Assembly: GCA_017433225.1 (NCBI GenBank)
Contig: JAFRHS010000006.1
Location: 1 to 64,000 of the forward strand
DNA length: 64,000 bases
Origin: Clostridia bacterium
GTDB lineage: Bacteria; Bacillota; Clostridia; Oscillospirales; Acutalibacteraceae
Reading direction: 5' to 3'
Part shown: piece by piece, positions 43,366 through 52,243 of the stretch
Layout: the number at the start of each line of letters is the position of its first letter
Position numbering within the stretch: position 1 is the first letter of the stretch
Position numbers and translations under genes: made by a program
The notes under the pieces: model-generated
Databases searched by the model: none
What the model was told of the DNA's origin: nothing
What the model saw: the letters and a program-made list of their open reading frames with translations, nothing else

Positions 43366-44786
43366 CGTATTACCTCCACAATCCATACGAATCGGTCGTT
43401 TTCACTCGGGGCGAATCCCTCGGCTGCGCCGAATCCTTCGAGCCAGGCGATCTGCCCGTTCTGTTCCAGGATGACCCGGTCTGCCCGCTTGTCGGCAGAG
43501 ACACCGGCCTCCTGATACAGCGTCTTCAACTTTTTGGTGACCCCCCTGCCGTTCGGAGCGAACGTGTCTCCGGGCTGTCGGGTCCGCAGTACAAAATTGA
43601 AGTTTATTTTATCATAAATAAGGGAATTTTCCAACAGGTAAGCGTCGAAATCCGGATGCGCCGTGCTCCGCTTCGTCAGGCGCACGGTGACCGGAGACGG
43701 CGTATCGGAAACAAACTCGAGACGCTCGGCCATCGTGACCGTTCTGCGGAAGGTCCGGGTGACGGTCTCCTCTTCTTCTTTCGGCCAGTGGAAGAGCAGT
43801 TTGTCCCCCGCCAGTGTGACGAACGCGCCGCCGGGGACCTGCATCTGCTTGAACTTCTCGCCGGTGCGAATCCAGGAGAGGAAGTCCTCGAGGTGCCGCT
43901 GTTCCGCGGACACTCCGGAATACGCCTTCATGGCAAGTGCCAGCGTACGGATGAGGACCGCGTCCGGCGCTTCCCGAAGAACGGAGACATCGAGCGTGTC
44001 CTCTCCCCGCCTGCTGCGTTGCAGGAGCCGCTCAGCGAGCTCATCGAAGCAGTCCGCGTCCCGCTGCAGCGTGGCAGCCGTTCTGGCGATGTGCCCCGTC
44101 GCTCCGTGATGGATGGCTTCGAGGGCGGGCAGCACTTCATGGCGGATCCGGTTCCTCGCGTACGAGACATCGTCGTTGGTGCTGTCGGTCATATAGGACA
44201 GTCCGAGGTCCGCGCAGTACGCCTCGATGTCTTCGCGGCCAAGGTCGATCAGCGGCCGGATGATGCTGCCGCGCACGGGCGGGATGCCGGTCAGCCCGGC
44301 GAGGCCGGTGCCGCGCGCGAGGTGGAAGAGGACGGTCTCCGCGTTGTCCGACGCCGTATGGGCGGTGGCAACGCGCACCCCGGACAGGTCCGGGTGCTGC
44401 CGGAGGATCCGGTCGGAGACCTCCTCGAAGAACGCGTAGCGCACCTTCCGGCCGCAGGTCTCGAGGGACTCTCCGCGGGCCGAAGCCAGTTTCGGCACGT
44501 CGGCATGGAGGGCCGTGAACGGGATGCCCCGTTCCTCACAGAAGGCCCGGCAGAACTGCTCGTCCCGGTCAGCCTCCGCGCCGCGGATGCCATGGTGCAC
44601 ATGACAGGCGTACAGCGGGAACGCCGGTACATCGCCAACGCCATGCGAGAGTTCGTGCAAAACAGAAAGAAGCGTCACCGAGTCGGCTCCCCCGGAAAAG
44701 CCGGCCAGGACGGCGGTCTTTGCGGGGAGCATCTCGTAACGCTTCAGTGTGGAAATGACATGGGACAGAACTTCGCTGTGCTGCAT
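43362..44786 (-). CDS. tilS: tRNA(Ile)-lysidine synthase
   Basis: TilS adds lysine to C34 of tRNA-Ile(CAU). The PP-loop SGGADS is at residues 31-36; HVHHGIRGAEADRDEQFC, YMTDSTND and RNRIRHEVLP are typical, and a C-terminal RNA-binding domain (about residues 375-470) follows. The ATG at 44786, 8 bp after AGGAGG, is preferred to one at 44807. The order dnaB-tilS-hpt-ftsH is common in clostridia. Confidence 0.95.
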   Translation of the reverse strand: MQHSEVLSHVISTLKRYEMLPAKTAVLAGFSGGADSVTLLSVLHELSHGVGDVPAFPLYACHVHHGIRGAEADRDEQFCRAFCEERGIPFTALHADVPKLASARGESLETCGRKVRYAFFEEVSDRILRQHPDLSGVRVATAHTASDNAETVLFHLARGTGLAGLTGIPPVRGSIIRPLIDLGREDIEAYCADLGLSYMTDSTNDDVSYARNRIRHEVLPALEAIHHGATGHIARTAATLQRDADCFDELAERLLQRSRRGEDTLDVSVLREAPDAVLIRTLALAMKAYSGVSAEQRHLEDFLSWIRTGEKFKQMQVPGGAFVTLAGDKLLFHWPKEEEETVTRTFRRTVTMAERLEFVSDTPSPVTVRLTKRSTAHPDFDAYLLENSLIYDKINFNFVLRTRQPGDTFAPNGRGVTKKLKTLYQEAGVSADKRADRVILEQNGQIAWLEGFGAAEGFAPSENDRFVWIVEVIR

Positions 44787-44819
44787 GACGGCTTCCTCCT
44801 GTCCCATTCGTGATCGTTT

Positions 44820-46202
44820 TTAAAATACTGCGGTGTCGTCCCGTTTCTCGATGCTCGTGAACAGCGTGTACTCGGAGTTCCACGCGAGGTCGACGGAGCC
44901 AACGGGGCCGTGACGGTTTTTCGAGACGATGATCTCGACGGTGTTGATGTCATCGCGATCCATGTTTTCCTCTTCGGAACCGGGTACCTGATAGTACTCT
45001 TCCCGGTACAGCATGAGGACGATGTCGGCGTCCTGCTCGATGGAGCCGGACTCTCTGAGGTCGGACATCTGGGGGCGGTGCGCCTTGCCGCGCTGCTCCG
45101 TGTTACGGGACAGCTGACAGAGGACGACGACCGGGACCTCGAGGTCCTTCGCCATCAGCTTGAGGCTTCGTGTGATCTGTGAGACTTCCTGGACACGGGA
45201 CTCGGCCCGTGTGCCGGACTGCATCAGCTGCAGATAGTCGATGATGACGACGTCGATGTCTTTCATACGTCGGATTTTCGCCTTCATCTCGTTGACCGTG
45301 ATGCCGGACGTGTCGTCAAAGTAGAGCGGGATCTCGTGGAGCGCGCCCGCGACGGTGGAAAAGTTGGTCCAGTCCGTCGGCGACAGGCGGCCGTTCCTCA
45401 TCTTCTGGCCGTGGATGCGTGCCTCCATGGAGATGACTCGTTCGGCGAGCTGTTCCTTCGTCATTTCGAGCGAGAAGAACAGGACCTTGTGGCCCTTCTT
45501 GGCGACGTTGGCCGCCATGTTCAGGGCAAAACTGGTCTTACCCATGGCAGGACGGGCGCCGACGATGATGAGGTCGGACCGGTTGAGTCCGGAGATCATG
45601 GTGTCGAGCTCACCCCACCCCGTGGGCGTGCCGAGATATTTTTCCCGGTCCGGTCCCGAAAGGTTCGTGAGGTGCGGGACGACTTTGTCGAGCAGGATCT
45701 CACCGAACCGCGACGCGGCGCCGGTGCTCTTGCCCTGACGGATATTGTAGATCTTCTGCTCCGCGGAGTCGAGGATCATCTCAGCTTCTTCGCTGTCTCC
45801 CCTGGCTTCTTCCAGGATCTCATTGGCGGTGTCGATGAGACTCCGCTTCATGAACTTGTCTTCGACGACCTTCGCGTAAGACTCCGCGTTCTGGGTCGAC
45901 GGGAGCAGGTCGGCGAGTTCCCGGATATACTGCCGGACGGCAGCCGGGTCGCCGAACTGGCTCGAATCCTGCAGTTCCGTGATGACGGCAACGGGTTCGA
46001 CGACATCGCTGCGGGCATCGATGGAGAGCATGGCGTTGTAGATGGCCTTATGCTCCTGGCGGTAGAAGAATTCGGTGCGGAAGCCGCTCGCCTGAATACG
46101 GTCGAGGCAGTCCGGGTCCAGAAGCAGGCAGGCCAGCACGGCGCGCTCCGCCTCCAGGCTGTAGGGCAAATTCATCCCGTCCGGGACAAAAGCTTCTGCC
46201 AT
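44820..46202 (-). CDS. dnaB: Replicative DNA helicase
   Basis: DnaB unwinds DNA at the fork. The 460 residues have the N-terminal primase-interacting domain (LPYSLEAERAVLACLLLDPD), Walker A GARPAMGKTSFALN, SLEMTKEQLAERV, VIIDYLQLM and SDLRESGSIEQDADIVL. No intein is present. It lies 35 bp downstream of rplI. Confidence 0.97.
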   Translation of the reverse strand: MAEAFVPDGMNLPYSLEAERAVLACLLLDPDCLDRIQASGFRTEFFYRQEHKAIYNAMLSIDARSDVVEPVAVITELQDSSQFGDPAAVRQYIRELADLLPSTQNAESYAKVVEDKFMKRSLIDTANEILEEARGDSEEAEMILDSAEQKIYNIRQGKSTGAASRFGEILLDKVVPHLTNLSGPDREKYLGTPTGWGELDTMISGLNRSDLIIVGARPAMGKTSFALNMAANVAKKGHKVLFFSLEMTKEQLAERVISMEARIHGQKMRNGRLSPTDWTNFSTVAGALHEIPLYFDDTSGITVNEMKAKIRRMKDIDVVIIDYLQLMQSGTRAESRVQEVSQITRSLKLMAKDLEVPVVVLCQLSRNTEQRGKAHRPQMSDLRESGSIEQDADIVLMLYREEYYQVPGSEEENMDRDDINTVEIIVSKNRHGPVGSVDLAWNSEYTLFTSIEKRDDTAVF

Positions 46203-46237
46203 GGCGCGTTTCCTCCTCTTTCAGTCTGTTTCGCGAT

Positions 46238-46681
46238 TTACTCTTCTGTCACTTTGACTTTCACGGTCGTTTCCACGCCCTGGAAGAGTTTGACCGTGGC
46301 GTCGTAGGTCCCGAACGCTTTGATCTCGGGGGCGCTGACTTTCCGCTTGTCGACACTGATGCTGTAGTCGGTGCGGATCTTCTGCGCGATGTCCTTCGAC
46401 GTGACAGAGCCGAACATGTTCCCGCCGGCGCCGGCTTTTGCCTTGAACTCCAGGATCTGGTCGTTCAGCCGCGCGGCATTGGCTTCGGCCGCCGCCTTCT
46501 CGGTGTCATATTTGAACTGCTTGCTCGCAGCCGCATTTTTCATTTCCGTGACGTTCTGTGCGTCGGCCGGTGCCGCCAGGTTCTTCGGCAGCAGGAAGTT
46601 GCGGGCATAGCCGTCAGATGCGTTGACCATGTCGCCCTTTTTCCCAAGGCCTTTGACGTCTGCTTTCAGGATGACTTTCAT
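46238..46681 (-). CDS. rplI: Ribosomal protein bL9
   Basis: This 147-residue protein begins with the L9 sign MKVILKADVKGLGKKGDMVNASDGYARNFLLPKNLA, has a long connecting helix rich in A, E and K, and a C-terminal domain with GSVTSKDIAQ. AAAGG precedes the ATG. It lies between gdpP and dnaB as in other Firmicutes. Confidence 0.97.
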   Translation of the reverse strand: MKVILKADVKGLGKKGDMVNASDGYARNFLLPKNLAAPADAQNVTEMKNAAASKQFKYDTEKAAAEANAARLNDQILEFKAKAGAGGNMFGSVTSKDIAQKIRTDYSISVDKRKVSAPEIKAFGTYDATVKLFQGVETTVKVKVTEE

Positions 46682-46701
46682 TGTTCTTCCACCTTTGTTG
46701 C

Positions 46702-48651
46702 TTATTCCATTTCGAGGTATTCATCGATGGCCGCTTTCAGCTGCTCGATGACCTCCGGTACATGGGTCTCCGTCATCTGGGCCGCCGCCATCGTGAAGTG
46801 GCCGCCGCCTCCGAGACGTTCCATGATCCACTGGACGTTCATGTCGCCCAGCGACCGGGCCGAGACAAAGACGTTGCCGTCCTCTTCAAACAGGACATAG
46901 GACGCCTTGACGCCGGTGACGCTCAGCAGCTCGTCCGCGACCTGAGAGGCGATGATGCGCATCTCCGGATAGATCTCCGTGGAGACAGCCATCGCGCAGT
47001 CTTTGTACTGCGTCGAGGTACTGAGGATCCTGGCCTTGGCCTTATAGTTGTCGATGCTGTTCGCAAAGAGCTGTTTGACCGCTATGGTGTCGGCCCCGGC
47101 ACCCTTCAGCCAGGCAGCGGCCTCAAAGGTCCGCACGCCTGTCCCGAGGACGAAGTTCCGGGTGTCCAGCATGATGCCGGAGAGCAGCGCATTGGCGCTG
47201 ACCGGGCTGATGTTGGACTGCAGCGGGATGTACTGGAGGAGTTCGGTGACGAGCTCACAGGCCGACGACGCGTTGGGCTCCGTGTAATAGAGGTCCGCGC
47301 CTTCGATGATGTTGGTCGTTCTCCGATGGTGGTCGATGATGGCCACCGAGTCGAACTTGCTCATGAGTTCGGGATACTCCAGCGAATTGGGGCGGTGCGT
47401 GTCGCAGACGATGCACAGACAGCGCTTGCCCCGCATCAGGGACTCGGCACCCTTGTCGTTGACGAAGATGTCGTTGCCCGTTTTGTCGATGTAGTGTTCG
47501 ATGAGGGCCGGCGCCAGGCTCTTCTGCCGGTTCAGCAGAACGAAGCTGGGACGGCCCACGACCTTCGCGAACTCGGTGACACCGATGCAGGACCCGACGG
47601 AGTCGAGATCGGAGAACCGGTGGCCGGTCACGAAGACCATATCGGATTTCCGGATGAGTTCGGCAAGGTTCGATGCCATGATCCGGGACTTGACGCGGCT
47701 CGAGGTCGTGGTCCGACCGACGAGGCCGCCGAAGAATTCGAGGTTGCCGTCGGTGCTGACCGTTGCCTGGTCACCGCCTCTGGACTGAGACATCTCCAGG
47801 GCAGACATGGCAAAACTGTCGCTCTCCGGCAGAGAGCGGCCGCGCCCGGCGCCGATGGAAACGGTCATCTCGACGAAGCTTTCGCCGAACTTGTATTCAC
47901 GCACCTTCTTGAGGATGTCGAACTTCTTCTCCATGATCTCCTGAAGGCCGCGCTCTTCCATGATGACATAGTAGCGGTCGGAACTGAGCTTTTTCATGAT
48001 ACAGGGATATCCCGCCGCCCAGGTCTCGAAGATGTTCTCGATACCGGACGAGATGGCCTCGCATTCACTGCTCTTGTAGTGGCGATACACGTCTTCCTGG
48101 TTATCGAGTCTCATATAGAGGACACAGGGCTTGGACTGCCGGTACTCTCCGGCGTCCCGCTTCAGTTCCGTGTTGTCGAGGAAGAAGAAACAGGCAGAGC
48201 CGGTCTTTTCATCGAGTTCTCCGGCATAGACCGTGTACATGCGTCCGCCGAATTCGAGGTCCAGACCGCCGCTGCGGTGGCATACCTCCTCAAAGGGTAC
48301 ATCGCCGATGAACTCGGAGATCTTGCCGGAGGAGATGAGGTTGTTCCCCATCATGCTCACCCGGAAAAGGTCATTGTACCAGACGATGTTGCCGTTCTTC
48401 CCGACCACGGCCACGGGCATGGGATAGCTCTCCGCGCCCCCGTGGGTCTCGAAGTACTTTTCCGCAGAGCGGATGACCGAGTTGTAGTAGCGCCGTTTCG
48501 AATACCAGAAGATGAAGTATGCGACGATCAGCGCGAGGAAAACGGCGAACTGGATGATCCCGTACAGATGGTGAAAGGAATACAGGACCAGTGTCGAGGC
48601 TGTGGCGGCCAGAAGGATCAGGAACGCCAGAACACTACTGATGATACTCAA
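46702..48651 (-). CDS. gdpP: Cyclic-di-AMP phosphodiesterase GdpP
   Basis: The 649 residues have two N-terminal membrane helices (SVLAFLILLAATASTLVLY, IIQFAVFLALIVAYFIF), a PAS domain (about 90-150), a degenerate GGDEF domain (about 170-300) and a DHH/DHHA1 phosphodiesterase (HRFSDLDSVGS, AIIDHHRR, GGGGHFTMAAAQ). GdpP lowers c-di-AMP and so affects turgor and wall stress. The start is TTG, nine bases after GGAGG, with no suitable ATG near. It follows rnj by four bases. Confidence 0.95.
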   Translation of the reverse strand: MSIISSVLAFLILLAATASTLVLYSFHHLYGIIQFAVFLALIVAYFIFWYSKRRYYNSVIRSAEKYFETHGGAESYPMPVAVVGKNGNIVWYNDLFRVSMMGNNLISSGKISEFIGDVPFEEVCHRSGGLDLEFGGRMYTVYAGELDEKTGSACFFFLDNTELKRDAGEYRQSKPCVLYMRLDNQEDVYRHYKSSECEAISSGIENIFETWAAGYPCIMKKLSSDRYYVIMEERGLQEIMEKKFDILKKVREYKFGESFVEMTVSIGAGRGRSLPESDSFAMSALEMSQSRGGDQATVSTDGNLEFFGGLVGRTTTSSRVKSRIMASNLAELIRKSDMVFVTGHRFSDLDSVGSCIGVTEFAKVVGRPSFVLLNRQKSLAPALIEHYIDKTGNDIFVNDKGAESLMRGKRCLCIVCDTHRPNSLEYPELMSKFDSVAIIDHHRRTTNIIEGADLYYTEPNASSACELVTELLQYIPLQSNISPVSANALLSGIMLDTRNFVLGTGVRTFEAAAWLKGAGADTIAVKQLFANSIDNYKAKARILSTSTQYKDCAMAVSTEIYPEMRIIASQVADELLSVTGVKASYVLFEEDGNVFVSARSLGDMNVQWIMERLGGGGHFTMAAAQMTETHVPEVIEQLKAAIDEYLEME

Positions 48652-48655
48652 CGAG

Positions 48656-50386
48656 TCATACCTCCATGATGATGGGAAGGATCATCGGACTGCGCTTGGT
48701 CTTGTCATAGACCACATGGGACACTTCGTCCCGGACGCGCTGTTTGATGGTGGACCAGTCGCGGATGTCGTTTTCGAGACAGTTCTCGATCGCCCACATG
48801 GCCGCTTCCTGCGAATCCATGATGAGGTCTTCGGACTCTCTGACATAGACAAAACCGCGCGTGATGATATCGGGACCGGACACGACGTCTCCGCTGACAC
48901 GGTCCATGGCGACGACGATGGTGATGATGCCGTCCTCCGCCAGACGTTTCCGGTCTCTCATGACGACATTGCCGACGTCTCCGACGCCGATGCCGTCCAC
49001 GAAGACGCGGCCCGCCGGGACGGTGCCGGAGATCTTCATCTCGTCTTCGGAAACTTCGATGGTGCGGCCGATGTCCGTGATGATGATGTTCCCGGACGGG
49101 ATGCCCATCTTTTCCGCAAGTTCTTTATGTTTCTGAAGATGCTTCTGCTCACCGTGGACCGGTACGAAGTACTTCGGTTTGATGAGACCGAGCATCATTT
49201 TGAGTTCTTCCTGATTGGCATGGCCCGAGACATGGATCTCGTACATGCGCTCGTAAACCACTTCCGCGCCCAGTTTCATCAGCTCGTCGACGACACGGCC
49301 GACCATTTTCTCGTTGCCGGGGATGGCCGTGGCGGAGATGATGACATAGTCGTTCGGCGTGACCTGGACTTTCCGGTGGTCGGAGAACGCCATGCGGGAC
49401 AGAGCCGACATCGGCTCGCCCTGGCTGCCGGTGGTGATGAGCACCAGCTGGTCGTCCGGATACCGGGAGATCTGGTCGAGCGGGATGATGAGTCCGTCCG
49501 GCACATCGAGGTAACCGAGTTCCTGACCGACGGCCATGACGTGTTCCATGCTCCGGCCGCTCAGAGCGACTTTCCGCCCGGTGGCGACGGCCTGGTTCAC
49601 GACCTGCTGGACTCTGTGGATGTTGGACGCAAAGGTGGCGACGATGACACGCCGTTTGCCGGCCGCCTTGAACAGCCGGTCGAAACTGTCGCCGACCGAG
49701 GATTCACTGGCGGAGTAGCCGGGTTTGACGGCGTTGGTGGAGTCGGCGAAGTAACAGAGGACCCCTTCTTTCCCCAGTTCCGCGAACCGGGCGAGGTCGA
49801 TCATGCGGCCGTCCACCGGAGTGGTGTCGATCTTGAGGTCGCCGGAGTGGATGACCGTTCCGACGTCTGTCGTCAGCGCGAAGGCCAGGGCATCCGGGAT
49901 GGAGTGGTTGACGTGGATGGCCTCCACATCGAACTTCCCGAGTTTGAAGCGGTCTCCCGCCTCGATCTCGTGGAGCTTGACGCTGTTCAGGATGCCGTGC
50001 TCTTCCAGTTTGCCTTTGATGAGGCCGATGGTGAGCGGCGTGCCGTAGACCGGCTTGTTGACGATCTTCAGAAGGTACGCGAGGCCGCCGATGTGGTCCT
50101 CGTGTCCGTGCGTGATGATGATGCCTTTGATCTTGTCCTTATTGCGTTCCACATAGGTGAAGTCCGGGATGACGATGTCGACGCCGAGCATCTCCGGTTC
50201 CGGGAACGCGAGACCGCAGTCGAGGATGACCATATCGCCGTCGTACTCGAACAGGGTCATGTTCTTGCCGATCTCATTGAGACCGCCGAGGAACGAGACT
50301 TTGAGCGGCAGCCGGAACGTTCCGCTGTCTTTTTTAGACGCGTTCCGCCGCCGATAGTTTTTCGTGTTGTATTTTTTTGCGGGCAT
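48656..50386 (-). CDS. rnj: Ribonuclease J
   Basis: RNase J is an endo- and 5'-exoribonuclease in mRNA decay. The 576 residues show a basic N-terminus, a metallo-beta-lactamase core (THGHEDHIGG, NHSIPDALAFAL, SGDLKID), the beta-CASP region (ATFASNIHRVQQV, TTGSQGEPMSAL), and SGHANQEELKMMLGLIKPKYFVPVHGE. It heads the rnj-gdpP-rplI-dnaB-tilS-hpt-ftsH run. AAAAGGAG precedes the ATG. Confidence 0.96.
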   Translation of the reverse strand: MPAKKYNTKNYRRRNASKKDSGTFRLPLKVSFLGGLNEIGKNMTLFEYDGDMVILDCGLAFPEPEMLGVDIVIPDFTYVERNKDKIKGIIITHGHEDHIGGLAYLLKIVNKPVYGTPLTIGLIKGKLEEHGILNSVKLHEIEAGDRFKLGKFDVEAIHVNHSIPDALAFALTTDVGTVIHSGDLKIDTTPVDGRMIDLARFAELGKEGVLCYFADSTNAVKPGYSASESSVGDSFDRLFKAAGKRRVIVATFASNIHRVQQVVNQAVATGRKVALSGRSMEHVMAVGQELGYLDVPDGLIIPLDQISRYPDDQLVLITTGSQGEPMSALSRMAFSDHRKVQVTPNDYVIISATAIPGNEKMVGRVVDELMKLGAEVVYERMYEIHVSGHANQEELKMMLGLIKPKYFVPVHGEQKHLQKHKELAEKMGIPSGNIIITDIGRTIEVSEDEMKISGTVPAGRVFVDGIGVGDVGNVVMRDRKRLAEDGIITIVVAMDRVSGDVVSGPDIITRGFVYVRESEDLIMDSQEAAMWAIENCLENDIRDWSTIKQRVRDEVSHVVYDKTKRSPMILPIIMEV

Positions 50387-50493
50387 AAATTCTCCTTTTA
50401 AGCAATGGGTTTTTGCGATCTATGCAAACGCCGGATGTCTTATTGCCGTGCCCATCCGCGTTTATATATAAATAAATAATAGAGCGAGACAAC

Positions 50494-50522
50494 ATTGTAA
50501 TGCCCTTTTGGGCGTATGTCAA
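50494..50522 (-). promoter_or_regulatory. Promoter of rnj
   Basis: On the minus strand TTGACA and TACAAT are 17 bp apart. The spacer contains GCCC-AAAA-GGGC, a small inverted repeat. Confidence 0.7.
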
Positions 50523-50620
50523 ACTTTCTCACAATAAATTATACACTTTTTTTCCCGGCTCTCAAGTGTTACTATTATAAGAGCGAACGCGACTTTCCCG
50601 ACAGAAAGGTGTCTTTGTTT

Positions 50621-51070
50621 ATGGGCGATTTACCTCTTGTGGAACTCTTTACCGACGGAGCATGCTCCGGGAACCCCGGCCCCGGCGGCTACGGTGCCAT
50701 CCTGCGCTACGGCAGCATCGAAAAGGAACTCTCCGGCGGCGAACCGGAGACCACCAACAACCGCATGGAGCTGACGGCTGTTCTCGTCGGCCTGAAGGCC
50801 CTGAAAAAGCCCTGCAGGCTCACCATCTACTCCGACTCCCAGTACTTCTGCAACGGCATCACGAAGGGCTGGGCGGAAAGCTGGCGGCAGAACGGATGGC
50901 GCAAGAAAGATAAGAAGCCCGCACTGAACCCCGACCTCTGGGAAGAGATCCTCGAAGAGCTCGCGAAGCACGAGGTCAACATTGAATGGGTCAAAGGCCA
51001 TGCCGGCCACCCCGAAAACGAGCGGTGCGACCGCCTCGCCGTCGACGCCTATCAGCAGTATCTCAAATGA
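50621..51070 (+). CDS. rnhA: Ribonuclease HI
   Basis: RNase HI cuts RNA in RNA-DNA hybrids. The 149 residues contain the DEDD residues in [36 protein letters not shown] and [11 protein letters not shown]. The start is the ATG 10 bp after GAAAGG; the in-frame extension to 50516 reads through intergenic sequence. It is monocistronic with a good terminator. Confidence 0.96.
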   Translation: MGDLPLVELFTDGACSGNPGPGGYGAILRYGSIEKELSGGEPETTNNRMELTAVLVGLKALKKPCRLTIYSDSQYFCNGITKGWAESWRQNGWRKKDKKPALNPDLWEEILEELAKHEVNIEWVKGHAGHPENERCDRLAVDAYQQYLK

Positions 51071-51083
51071 CATAAGACAAAAT

Positions 51084-51114
51084 AAGACCTCCGAACACGG
51101 TTCGGAGGTCTTTT
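51084..51114. terminator. Bidirectional terminator of rnhA and the SGNH gene
   Basis: AAGACCTCCGAAC pairs perfectly over 13 bp with GTTCGGAGGTCTT around ACG, followed by T residues. The two flanking genes converge. Confidence 0.9.
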
Positions 51115-51125
51115 GGTTGTTCGAT

Positions 51126-52139
51126 TTACTTTTTCGCAGGAAGCACCGCAAAGATGCGGTCGGCGATCTGCTGGTGTCCCTTCAGCGTCGGATGGTTGTC
51201 CGCGCGGTAGATCGGGGATTCGGGATCGTTCATGTGAGAGCTGATGCCCCAGGTGTCGACAAAGGTGTAATAACCCATGCTCGCATACGGGGAGCCGCTC
51301 TGCATGTACTGGTTCATGTTCGCGTAGATGCTGCCGAAGATGTCTCCGATCGGGATGCCGATGCCGCCGGACGGGATGGTGTCGTTCTCGGAGGCGTTGT
51401 AGAGTCCGACCACGACGACTTTCGCCTTCGGGTTCAGCTCGTGGATGCTTGCGATGATGGCGTCGAAGTTCTCGGAGAACATCCGGAAGGAGTTCAGTTC
51501 CGCCTGTGCCAGTGCGGCATAGAACTGTGCGTCGACCGCCAGCTTTTCGAGGTTCAGAAGCGTGTTCTTCACGAAGTTGAACGGGTCGAGCAACGCGAGC
51601 ATCTGGCTGCCGAGGATGCCGAGGTCTGCCTGCAGGGTCTCCATGGTGATCATCAGCGGCTGCGTGGAGTCGTTGATGCCGATGTTGACCGTGATGAGGT
51701 CAGAGTCCCGGATGTCCTGCTGGAACGCCGCGCGAAGGACGTTCAGCTGATCGACATTCAGGTGGCGGGCGTCGTTGTTGACAGACGGCAGGCGCAGCGG
51801 GCTCATGCCGTCGCCGTTATAGTCGTTGCAGAGCAGAGCGCGCAGGTCCGTCGAGCGGTAGCCGCTGTGGGCCAGCTGATGGACTTTCGCCTTGGTCGCT
51901 TTGCCGACGATGGCGGGGTACGTGCCCGGCACCAGGTTCCATTCGACCTTGTTGTAGTCGTGGTTGATGTCATAACCCGGATGGGAATAACCGGCAGCAA
52001 CACTGTCGCCCAGTACGGTGTACACCTTGTACTTTTTCACGGTCTTCTGTGTGGCCGCGAAGGAAGACATACTGAGAACGGCCGTCAGTGTAAGGACGGC
52101 GATCAGCGCTGCAAGGAGCCGCTTCATGGTTTTTTTCAT
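51126..52139 (-). CDS. Secreted SGNH/GDSL-family hydrolase
   Basis: This 337-residue protein has a signal peptide (basic KKTMKRLLAAL, hydrophobic stretch, AxA-type SSFAA site). The mature part has the GDSL block YTVLGDSVAAGYSH, an asparagine block TVNIGINDST and a C-terminal DxxH-like NHPTLKGH. SGNH enzymes hydrolyse esters of lipids or acetylated sugars outside the cell. The substrate is unknown. The ATG at 52139, seven bases after AGGGAG, is preferred to those at 52146 and 52157. It has its own promoter in the 3' end of the preceding gene. Confidence 0.85.
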   Translation of the reverse strand: MKKTMKRLLAALIAVLTLTAVLSMSSFAATQKTVKKYKVYTVLGDSVAAGYSHPGYDINHDYNKVEWNLVPGTYPAIVGKATKAKVHQLAHSGYRSTDLRALLCNDYNGDGMSPLRLPSVNNDARHLNVDQLNVLRAAFQQDIRDSDLITVNIGINDSTQPLMITMETLQADLGILGSQMLALLDPFNFVKNTLLNLEKLAVDAQFYAALAQAELNSFRMFSENFDAIIASIHELNPKAKVVVVGLYNASENDTIPSGGIGIPIGDIFGSIYANMNQYMQSGSPYASMGYYTFVDTWGISSHMNDPESPIYRADNHPTLKGHQQIADRIFAVLPAKK

Positions 52140-52214
52140 AGCCATTCTCCCTCTCATTCAAGAATGCTTGTGTGCGTTGTCGTCAAGAATGTGTCGAAAT
52201 TGTGAATTCGTTTT

Positions 52215-52243
52215 ATTGTACACGATAAATCAGTCTTCGACAA
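52215..52243 (-). promoter_or_regulatory. Promoter of the SGNH hydrolase gene
   Basis: On the minus strand TTGTCG and TACAAT are 17 bp apart. The -35 overlaps the last codons of the upstream gene. Confidence 0.55.
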
